A stretch of 64,000 nucleotides of DNA from JACJWR01 sp964474045 (lineage in GTDB: Bacteria; Actinomycetota; Actinomycetes; S36-B12; UBA10799): NCBI GenBank assembly GCA_964474045.1, contig CAYYRC010000013.1, positions 1 to 64,000 on the forward strand, in the 5' to 3' direction. Positions 54,610-64,000 of this stretch are shown here, piece after piece. The number at the start of each line of letters is the position of its first letter. Positions within the stretch are counted from its first letter, which is position 1. The position numbers were made by a program, and so were the translations under genes. The notes under the pieces are model-generated. The model searched no databases. It had not been told where the DNA came from and saw nothing but the letters and a program-made list of their open reading frames with translations.

Positions 54610-55776
54610 ATGGACTTCTCCGTACCCGAGGAGCTGCAGCAGCTCCGGACATCGTTCGCCGCCTTCGTCGACCGCGAGGTCCGGCCGTTGGAAGACGAGC
54701 TGGCACCCGAGTTCTGGTCGGCCTGCCCCGACCGGGAGCTGATCGAGCAGGTGGCCGACAAGGTGCGCCGGCGCAGCGCCCAGGAGGGCTTCTACGCGGC
54801 GCACATGCCCGAAGAGGTCGGTGGCCAGGGGCTGAGCACGCTCGGGATGTCGCTGCTGGTGGAGGACGCCGCGCACAGTGGGCTGCGGCTGGCCATGCTG
54901 GCCATCTCCCCACCCAACCCGAGCGGGCCCAGCCAGCTGCTGCTCGCACTGCCGGAGCACCTGCGCGAGCGCTATGCCCGGCCGATCGTGGCCGCGGAGT
55001 CGTCCATGTGCTTCGCCCTGACCGAGCCCGAGGCCGGTTCCGACGCCCAGGCCATCCGCACCCGGGCGGTGCCCGAGGCGGGCGGCTGGCGCATCAACGG
55101 CCACAAGCACTACATCACCAACGGCGACAAGGCGGACGTCGCCGTGGTCTTCGCCGTGACCGATCCGGACAAGCGCGCCGCCGGCGGGATCACGGCCTTC
55201 CTGGTGCCCAGCGACCAGTTCCGCCGCGGGCCTGTGCAGTGGAACATCTCCGACACGCACCCCAGCGAGCTGTTCTTCGAGGACGCGTGGGTGCCGGACG
55301 ACCATGTCATCGGCGACGTGGGGGCCGGCTTCCTGCTGGCGATGGGATTCCTCAACGCCGGGCGCGCCTACATCGGCGCCCAGGCGCTGGGGCTGGCCGA
55401 GTACGCGCTGGACGCCGCTGTCGCCCATGCGACCAGCCGCACCGCCTTCGGCCGGCCGATCTCGAAGTTCCAGGCCGTGTCGTTCCCGCTGGCCGAGTCG
55501 AAGGCCGACATCGAGGCGATCAGGTGGCTCGTCTACCACCTGGCGTGGAGCGTCGACGAGGGCAACAGCCCGATGTTGGACGCTTCGATCGTCAAGTACT
55601 ACGCCACCGAGAAGGCCTACGCGGTCGCCGATCGCGCGCTGCAGACGTTCGGCGGCATGGGCCTGCTCAAGGAGGGCCCGATCGAGCGGATCCTGCGTCA
55701 CCTTCGGATGCTGCGGGTGGTCGAGGGCGCGTCCGGCATCCAGCAGCTTGTGATCGCGCGCTCGCTGGGCATGTGA
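54610..55776 (+). CDS. Acyl-CoA dehydrogenase
   Basis: FAD-linked alpha,beta-dehydrogenation of acyl-CoA. The 388-residue product has normal family length and features: CFALTEPEAGSDAQAIRTRA, GWRINGHKHYITNGDKADV, RTAFGRPISKFQAVSF, LQTFGGMGLLKEGPIERI and the catalytic Glu372 in RVVEGASGIQQLV. The long-chain/medium-chain-type placement of the Glu near the C-terminus is present. ATG 54610 at 53 bases after the CbiX-like gene; an alternative ATG at 54600 is out of frame. Substrate unknown. Confidence 0.93.
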   Translation: MDFSVPEELQQLRTSFAAFVDREVRPLEDELAPEFWSACPDRELIEQVADKVRRRSAQEGFYAAHMPEEVGGQGLSTLGMSLLVEDAAHSGLRLAMLAISPPNPSGPSQLLLALPEHLRERYARPIVAAESSMCFALTEPEAGSDAQAIRTRAVPEAGGWRINGHKHYITNGDKADVAVVFAVTDPDKRAAGGITAFLVPSDQFRRGPVQWNISDTHPSELFFEDAWVPDDHVIGDVGAGFLLAMGFLNAGRAYIGAQALGLAEYALDAAVAHATSRTAFGRPISKFQAVSFPLAESKADIEAIRWLVYHLAWSVDEGNSPMLDASIVKYYATEKAYAVADRALQTFGGMGLLKEGPIERILRHLRMLRVVEGASGIQQLVIARSLGM

Positions 55777-55867
55777 TCCGCGTCGCCCCACCGAGCCGAA
55801 AGCCCCGCCTCGACCCGCGCGGGGATAGGCTAGGGCGATCCCACTTCCGCCGCGCGAGGGAACTCCT

Positions 55868-59455
<3,588 letters not shown>

Positions 59456-59463
59456 CAGCCTCG

Positions 59464-59640
59464 ATGTACTTCACGGACCGTGGGATCGAGGAGCTGGAGC
59501 AGCGCCGGGGCGACGAGAGCGTCTCGCTGCTGTGGCTGGCCGAGCAGCTGCGGGTCTACGTAGACCTGCATCCCGACGACGAGGACGCAGTCGAGCGCGT
59601 GGCCACCTGGCTCGCACGCCTGGACGACGAGGACGACTGA
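59464..59640 (+). CDS. DUF6104 small protein downstream of kgd
   Basis: A 58-residue acidic protein (MYFTDRGIEELEQRRGDESV, then EQLRVYVDLHPDDED and a terminal ARLDDEDD). It is the small DUF6104 family found after kgd-type genes in actinobacteria. The family has no known function; the tight eight-base spacing suggests co-translation and a role tied to the 2-oxoglutarate enzyme. ATG at 59464. Confidence 0.85.
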   Translation: MYFTDRGIEELEQRRGDESVSLLWLAEQLRVYVDLHPDDEDAVERVATWLARLDDEDD

Positions 59641-59668
59641 GCGCCCGGCGCTCCCCGCCTTCCGCGGA

Positions 59669-60628
59669 CTAGTCGCGGGTCAGGACGATCTTGCCGAAAA
59701 CGTCGCCGGCGGCGACCGCCGCCAGACCGGCGGCGGCGTCGGACATCGGCAGCTCGCGGTCCACCAGCGGGCGCAGGCCGGTGCGCAGGCACAGGTCGAT
59801 CAAGTCGGCCAGCTCCTCGCGCGTCCCCATCGTCGAGCCGATGACGGACAGCTGTTTGAAGAAGATGCGGGTCAAGTCCGCCGGCGGATTCGCCCCGGTG
59901 GTGGCGCCGCTGATCACGATCCGACCGCCCGGGCGCAGCGACTTCACGGAGTGCTCCCAGGTGGCGGCGCCCACGGTTTCCATGACCGCGTCCACACGTT
60001 CGGGCAGTCTGGCGCCGGGAACGAACACGGCATCCGCGCCCAGTTCCAGCGCTCCCGCCGACCGTGCCTGATCGCGGCTGGTGGCCCACACCCGCAGGCC
60101 CAGCGCTCGGCCCAGGGCGATGCAGGCCGTGGCCACGCCACCGCCCACACCCTGCACCAGAATCGTCTCACCCGGCTGCAGCTGGCCACGGGTGACGAGC
60201 ATGCGGTACGCGGTCAGCCATGCCGTCGGCAAGCAGGCCGCCTCGGCCCAGGACAGCTCCCGGGGCTTGGGCACCACGTTGGCCGCCGGCACGACGACGA
60301 TGTCCGCGAACGTCCCCTGGAACTTCTCGCTGAGCAGCGAGCGGGCCGGGTCGAGGGTCTCGTCCGGGCCACCGCCGATGACCGAGTGCACCACCACCTC
60401 GCGACCCTGCGGGTCGATGCCCGCGGCATCGCAGCCGAGGATCATCGGGAAGGCATCGGCCGCGATGCCCACCCCGCGCAGCGTCCACAGGTCGTGGTGG
60501 TTGATGCTCGCGGCCCGCACGCGCACGGCGATCCACCCCGGCGCCAGCTCCGGCTCCGGCCGCTCCCCGACGACGAGCGCCGACAGTGGGTCGAGCGGCT
60601 CGGCCCGCGCGGCGTAGACGGCGAACAT
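59669..60628 (-). CDS. Quinone-oxidoreductase / alcohol-dehydrogenase-like MDR protein
   Basis: A 319-residue medium-chain dehydrogenase/reductase with a GroES-like start (VRAASINHHDLWTLRG) and the NAD(P)-binding loop ILVQGVGGGVATACIALGRA. The usual zinc pattern is incomplete (the first ligand Cys and a clear GHE are missing, GCDAAG replaces GHE), so it is probably a zinc-free oxidoreductase of the quinone-reductase type. ATG at 60628, three bases after the malic-enzyme stop, so the two are one operon. Substrate unknown. Confidence 0.85.
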   Translation of the reverse strand: MFAVYAARAEPLDPLSALVVGERPEPELAPGWIAVRVRAASINHHDLWTLRGVGIAADAFPMILGCDAAGIDPQGREVVVHSVIGGGPDETLDPARSLLSEKFQGTFADIVVVPAANVVPKPRELSWAEAACLPTAWLTAYRMLVTRGQLQPGETILVQGVGGGVATACIALGRALGLRVWATSRDQARSAGALELGADAVFVPGARLPERVDAVMETVGAATWEHSVKSLRPGGRIVISGATTGANPPADLTRIFFKQLSVIGSTMGTREELADLIDLCLRTGLRPLVDRELPMSDAAAGLAAVAAGDVFGKIVLTRD

Positions 60629-60631
60629 GAT

Positions 60632-61804
60632 CTACAGCGAGATGCGGGCGACGCCGTCGGCGGTCGCCGCAGCCGAGACCGCAGCAGCAACCGAGACCGC
60701 GACGCGGCGGTCGAACGGCGACGGCACGATGTAGTCCGGCGCCACCCGGTCCCCCACTACCGCGGCGATCGCATCGGCCGCGGCAAGGTGCATGTTGGGT
60801 GTGATCTTGCGGGCCTGCACGTCCAGCGCGCCGCGGAAAAGCCCCGGGAAGGCGAGCACGTTGTTGATCTGGTTGGGGAAGTCCGACCGGCCAGTGGCCA
60901 CGACCGCCGCATACTTGCGGGCGACTTCGGGGTGAATCTCCGGAGTCGGGTTGGCCAGCGAGAAGATGATGGCGTCGGCTGCCATCCCCGCGATCGCCGA
61001 CTCCGAGATCGTGCCGCCGGAAACACCGATGAAAACATCTGCGCCGACGAGGGCCTCGGCGACGGTGCCGGTCAGGCCGCGCGGGTTGCTGGCCGCGGCC
61101 AGGGCTGCCTTGGCATCATTGAGGCCGGCGCGATCAGGGCCCAGCACCCCCTGCGAATCCACGACCACGATGTCGGCGACGCCGGCCTCGCGCAGGATCT
61201 GGGCAACGGCTGTCCCCGCGGCGCCGGCGCCGGAGATCACGGTCTTGAGCCCCGGCAGCGTCCGTCCGGTCAGGCGTGCGGCGTTCTCGAGCGCGGCGAG
61301 CACCACGATGGCGGTTCCGTGCTGGTCGTCGTGGAACACGGGGATGTCCAGGCGGTCGGCCAGCCGGCGCTCGATGTCGAAGCAGCGGGGAGCCGAGATG
61401 TCCTCCAGGTTGACCCCGCCGTAGGCCGGCGCGATCCTCGCGACGGTCTCCACCACGTCGTCGGTGTCGGTGCAGTCAAGGCAGATCGGCACGGCGTCGA
61501 CGCCGGCGAACTCCTTGAACAGCAGCGCCTTGCCCTCCATCACCGGCAGCGCAGCCGCTGGTCCGATGTCGCCGAGACCGAGCACCGCCGTGCCGTCGGT
61601 CACGATCAGCACCGTGTTGGCCTTCCATGTGTAGGAGAAGGCCAGGGAGGGGTCGGCAGCGATCGCCTCGGACACCCGGGCCACGCCCGGGGTATAGGCC
61701 AGCGCGAGGCCCTCGCGATCGCGGATGCGCACCGTCGGGCGTACCTCGATCTTGCCGCCGCGGTGGAGCGGGAAGGCGGGATCGAGTTCGCGGTCGGCAG
61801 TCAC
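60632..61804 (-). CDS. NAD(P)-dependent malic enzyme
   Basis: Oxidatively decarboxylates malate to pyruvate. The 390-residue short form lacks the PTA-like domain of MaeB. It has SYTWKANTVLIVTDGTAVLGLGDIG-type motifs, the catalytic Lys in EGKALLFKEFAGVDAVPI, VFHDDQHGTAIVVLAAL and the dinucleotide loop VISGAGAAGTAVAQ. The GTG at 61804 is chosen with GAGAGGA six bases upstream; a TTG five codons earlier was rejected. With pta-ackA and kgd it links the TCA cycle to acetyl-CoA. Confidence 0.94.
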   Translation of the reverse strand: MTADRELDPAFPLHRGGKIEVRPTVRIRDREGLALAYTPGVARVSEAIAADPSLAFSYTWKANTVLIVTDGTAVLGLGDIGPAAALPVMEGKALLFKEFAGVDAVPICLDCTDTDDVVETVARIAPAYGGVNLEDISAPRCFDIERRLADRLDIPVFHDDQHGTAIVVLAALENAARLTGRTLPGLKTVISGAGAAGTAVAQILREAGVADIVVVDSQGVLGPDRAGLNDAKAALAAASNPRGLTGTVAEALVGADVFIGVSGGTISESAIAGMAADAIIFSLANPTPEIHPEVARKYAAVVATGRSDFPNQINNVLAFPGLFRGALDVQARKITPNMHLAAADAIAAVVGDRVAPDYIVPSPFDRRVAVSVAAAVSAAATADGVARISL

Positions 61805-61946
61805 GCCAGTTCCTCTCAACGGCAGTCGCGGATGCGCAGCGGGCGGCGAAGCGGCCGCAGCAGCCGCAATCCTCCCACACGGGAACGCTCAGCCGCTCAC
61901 AGCGCCTGCGGCTATCGTCGGAGGAAGACCTGCGAGCGGAGGATGG

Positions 61947-62363
61947 ATGTCGGGTACCACTCGGGACGGATCGTCCGATCTCCCAGGCGGGGCCGTCGCA
62001 GCGGTGTCGCTGCAGGTGCCGCTGGGCCCAGCAGGGGTCCGCGTGGCACGCGCCGCGATCACCAGCGAGGCGGCCGCTGCCGGGCTCACCGTGGACCGGA
62101 TCGACGATGCCCGGCAGATCGTCGCCGAGCTCGCGGCCCTGTGGCCAACCGCCTCCGAGGGCACCGGCAGCACCCTGCACTTGGACATCTCCACAGCACC
62201 TGGACAGCTGGGCGTCGACGCCTCGGTCACCCCTCCCGCGGAGCCCGACCTGTCATCGTTCGCGTGGACGTTGATCGAGGAGCTCGGCGAGCGCTCAGAG
62301 GTGCGCGTCGCCGGGGGCGCCACCTCGGTCGCAGCCGTGATCGGCACCTCGGTGTCGACGTGA
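61947..62363 (+). CDS. Putative anti-sigma-like partner of the SigB-class factor
   Basis: A 138-residue protein overlapping the sigma gene by GTGA, the usual place of an RsbW-type anti-sigma kinase. Its alpha/beta pattern (VARAAITSEAAAAGLTVDRIDDARQIVAELA, then LDISTAPGQLGVDASV) resembles the start and end of such HATPase domains, but no Asn/Gly ATP-binding boxes (N-box or G-box) are visible. It may therefore be an inactive regulator or a divergent antagonist. The ATG at 61947 follows GGAGG with a four-base gap; this supports the start. Confidence 0.6.
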   Translation: MSGTTRDGSSDLPGGAVAAVSLQVPLGPAGVRVARAAITSEAAAAGLTVDRIDDARQIVAELAALWPTASEGTGSTLHLDISTAPGQLGVDASVTPPAEPDLSSFAWTLIEELGERSEVRVAGGATSVAAVIGTSVST

Positions 62364-63169
62364 ACCCGTCCTCGCCGCGGCCCGGGCGAGCGGGCCTGGA
62401 CGGCGGCGGGGTACCGGCGCTGCTGGCGATCGTCCACGACGAACACTCCGCCGCCGCGGATCGGTCGGCGGCCGAGGCGCAGCTGGTCCAGGCCTTCCGC
62501 GGCCTCAGTCGGGGGATCGCCAACCGCTACGCGAACGGCCGGGTTGAGCGCGACGACTTGTACGCGGTGGCCGACGCCGGGCTGCTAGCCGCCATCCGAC
62601 GGTTCGACCCCGCAAAGGGCGCATCCTTCCCCACCTTCGCCACCGTCACCATCGCCGGCGGCATCAAGCGGCACTTCCGCGACTCCACCTGGTCGCTGGG
62701 GGTGCCGCGGAGGATTCGGGACTTGAGCGTGCGGCTGCGCTCGGCCGAGGCCTCCCTTGAGCAGCGCACCGGATGCAAGCCCACGGCGCAGCAGTTGGCG
62801 GCGGAGCTGGAGGTGCCGCTGGACGACGTGGTCGAGGCCCTGGGAGCCACTGGCGCGTATGCGACGAGCTCGATCGACGCCGGTGCCACGGTTGACGGCG
62901 GGGGCGAATGGTCCGAGGCCGACCGGCTCCAGGCCGAGGAGGTCGGCTACGCCGTCGTGGAGCACCGCGAACTGCTGCGCCCGGCCTTGGACTCACTGTC
63001 CGAGCGGGAGCGGCTGATCGTCATCGCGACGTTCTTCCGCCACCAGTCCCAGACCCAGATAGCCGAGCAGCTGGGGGTGTCACAGGTCCATGTGTCGCGG
63101 CTGCTGCGCAAAGCCCTGGAGCGGCTGCGCGCCAGCCTGACCGAACCCGCGGAGCCCCCGACGGCCTAA
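62360..63169 (+). CDS. RNA polymerase sigma factor, SigB/SigF class
   Basis: A 269-residue group 3 sigma-70 factor. Region 2 is at about 45-110 (RRFDPAKGASFPTFATVTIAGGIKRHFRD, DNA-melting and -10 binding), region 3 around 115-175 (VPRRIRDLSVRL) and region 4 ends the protein, with helix-turn-helix TQIAEQLGVSQVHVSRLLRKALERL. The class controls general stress responses. GTG 62360 overlaps the partner gene stop by GTGA, so the ratio of the two is fixed by translation. Its TAA stop overlaps the stop of the next, convergent gene by three bases. Confidence 0.93.
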   Translation: MNPSSPRPGRAGLDGGGVPALLAIVHDEHSAAADRSAAEAQLVQAFRGLSRGIANRYANGRVERDDLYAVADAGLLAAIRRFDPAKGASFPTFATVTIAGGIKRHFRDSTWSLGVPRRIRDLSVRLRSAEASLEQRTGCKPTAQQLAAELEVPLDDVVEALGATGAYATSSIDAGATVDGGGEWSEADRLQAEEVGYAVVEHRELLRPALDSLSERERLIVIATFFRHQSQTQIAEQLGVSQVHVSRLLRKALERLRASLTEPAEPPTA

Positions 63170-63573
63170 CCGGCAGGGGGCTCCTCGTCCGGTTCCAGCA
63201 GCGCCATGAGCCCCGGCAGCAGCGAGTTGACCACGCCGACCGCACCGAGGACCAGGATCACCGCCCCGACCGCCGTGGTCCAGGCGCCGTCCCCCGACAG
63301 CACCGTCCAGCCGACGATCCCGACGAAAACCTCGACGATCAGGTACGGCGTGCGCGCCAGCGAGTTGCGCCGCAGCAAGCCGAAGCACACAAGCCCGATC
63401 AGCGCTGCGAACACCAGGTAGATGGCGATCTCGACGCCGGTCGCGGTCACAGTGGAGCCCCGGCTGTTGCGGCCGGCGATGCCGATCGCCATCGCATAGG
63501 CCACCAGCGCCAGGGCCTCGAACGCGGTGATGCCGATGGCGAGTCGCAGCGGCCACTGCGGGGGTGGGGTCAC
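63166..63573 (-). CDS. Four-helix membrane protein of unknown function
   Basis: A 135-residue protein with four predicted membrane helices (LRLAIGITAFEALALVAYAM, IAIYLVFAALIGLVCFGLL, TPYLIVEVFVGIVGWTVL, AVGAVILVLGAVGVVNSLL) and an acidic C-terminus. GTG 63573 lies six bases after TATCGT (63580-63585). Similar small integral proteins neighbour lipid-kinase genes in actinobacteria, but I recognise no function. Confidence 0.7.
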   Translation of the reverse strand: MTPPPQWPLRLAIGITAFEALALVAYAMAIGIAGRNSRGSTVTATGVEIAIYLVFAALIGLVCFGLLRRNSLARTPYLIVEVFVGIVGWTVLSGDGAWTTAVGAVILVLGAVGVVNSLLPGLMALLEPDEEPPAG

Positions 63574-63645
63574 GCCCCGACGATACCCGCCGCCCCGACC
63601 GCCGCCGACGAGTCGGCGCCGCACCCGCCCGCATAGGCTGCGGGT
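63574..63645. promoter_or_regulatory. Divergent leaderless-type promoters, membrane protein and lipid kinase
   Basis: TATCGT (minus, 63580-63585) is six bases before GTG 63573, and TAGGCT (plus, 63634-63639) is six bases before ATG 63646. The gap is 72 bases. Confidence 0.45.
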
Positions 63646-64000
63646 ATGCGAGGACTGCTGGTCGTGAACCCGAAGGCCACTGCGACCACCGACCGGACTC
63701 GCGACGTGCTCATCCATGCCCTGGCCGACCAATTCGACCTCGAGGCAGTCCGCACCGACCACCGCGGCCACGCCATGGAGCTTGGCGCCCGCGCGGTCGC
63801 CGAGGAGCTGGACGTCGTGGTGACCCTGGGCGGGGACGGCACCGTCAACGAGACCATCAACGGCATGATGTCCGTCCGGGGCGACCGCGGGCCGGAGCAG
63901 CTGCCCCGCTTCGGCGCAGTCCCCGGTGGCAGCGCCAACGTCTTCAGCCGCGCGCTGGGCTTTCCGATCGACCCGGTCGAGGCGACCGGAGAGCTGGTCG
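63646..64000 (+). CDS. Diacylglycerol kinase / sphingosine-kinase-like lipid kinase (partial)
   Basis: The first 118 codons of a DagK-type kinase run off the window. It has the N-terminal RGLLVVNPKATATTDRT, the nucleotide-binding loop VVTLGGDGTVNETINGM and PGGSANVFSRALGFP. The family phosphorylates diacylglycerol or makes mannosyl-lipid precursors. The ATG at 63646 follows a TAGGCT -10 at six bases, a probable leaderless start. The C-terminal domain is outside the window. Confidence 0.9.
   Translation, partial: MRGLLVVNPKATATTDRTRDVLIHALADQFDLEAVRTDHRGHAMELGARAVAEELDVVVTLGGDGTVNETINGMMSVRGDRGPEQLPRFGAVPGGSANVFSRALGFPIDPVEATGELV

Noticed and set aside
59951..62359. A continuous open frame running into the sigma factor gene
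   Set aside because: The part before 62360 is antisense to the malic enzyme and dehydrogenase and has no sigma-like sequence; the sigma factor has its own GTG overlapping the partner gene.

Overview
The window is a stretch of high-GC actinobacterial core chromosome. It is densely packed, with genes on both strands and mostly short or negative spacing. The order argS-lysA-hom-thrC-thrB-rho-rpmE-prfA-prmC-sua5-wecA-atpI-atpBEFHAGDC is the conserved actinobacterial (Mycobacterium-type) order, here read right to left, with glyA inserted and sua5 inverted. A LysX-type mprF-lysS fusion, a Kgd-type multifunctional 2-oxoglutarate enzyme followed by a DUF6104 protein, a SigB/SigF-class sigma factor and Asp in place of the MurA active-site Cys all fit Actinomycetes. 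I cannot name the genus. I see no prophage, insertion sequence, CRISPR array or rRNA.

Layout. 1-2066: end of an unknown gene, murA, and a PduO-type cobalamin adenosyltransferase. 2063-10095 (minus): complete F1Fo ATP synthase operon with two small AtpI/AtpZ-like membrane proteins. 10107-17316 (minus except sua5): wecA, glyA, sua5, prmC, prfA, rpmE, rho. 17590-24007 (minus): thrB, thrC, hom, lysA and argS, coupled by 4-base start/stop overlaps. 24074-28478: lipoprotein, tRNA-Arg(CCG), LCP ligase, coiled-coil protein, VanZ-like protein, alpha/beta hydrolase, and a peroxiredoxin behind a structured leader. 28475-34028: a galactoside locus, with galK-galT diverging from a GPH-type transporter and a GH1 glycosidase. 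34085-39004 (minus): MarR, MFS exporter and ParB/Srx-like protein as one operon, then a TauE/SafE permease and a large acyl-CoA dehydrogenase. 39084-41090: cell-surface or unknown proteins. 41160-44500: pta-ackA. 44511-53499 (minus): lysX, acetoacetyl-CoA synthetase, a DUF2510 low-complexity membrane protein and a sugar porter. 53736-59640 (plus): CbiX-like protein, acyl-CoA dehydrogenase, kgd and the DUF6104 gene. 59669-64000: oxidoreductase, malic enzyme, a putative anti-sigma protein with its sigma factor, a small membrane protein and the start of a diacylglycerol kinase.

How the genes work together. Most encode housekeeping functions: ATP synthesis, aspartate-family amino acids, translation (argS, prfA, prmC, rpmE, sua5, tRNA-Arg, lysS domain), transcription termination, and envelope synthesis (murA, wecA, LCP, lysX). 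The central carbon genes (pta-ackA, acetoacetyl-CoA synthetase, two acyl-CoA dehydrogenases, kgd, malic enzyme) point to acetyl-CoA, ketone-body and fatty-acid use feeding the TCA cycle. The galactoside and glucose-type transport genes add sugar uptake.

A recurring signal decides many starts: a TANNNT -10 hexamer six to eight bases before an ATG or GTG, as expected of leaderless actinobacterial mRNAs. The most unusual items are the attenuator-like leader before the peroxiredoxin, a 22-base tandem repeat upstream of the sugar porter, a CbiX-like protein without its expected histidine, a Sua5 with altered active-site motifs, and a MarR operon carrying a ParB/Srx-like protein. I found no convincing wholly new multi-gene system.
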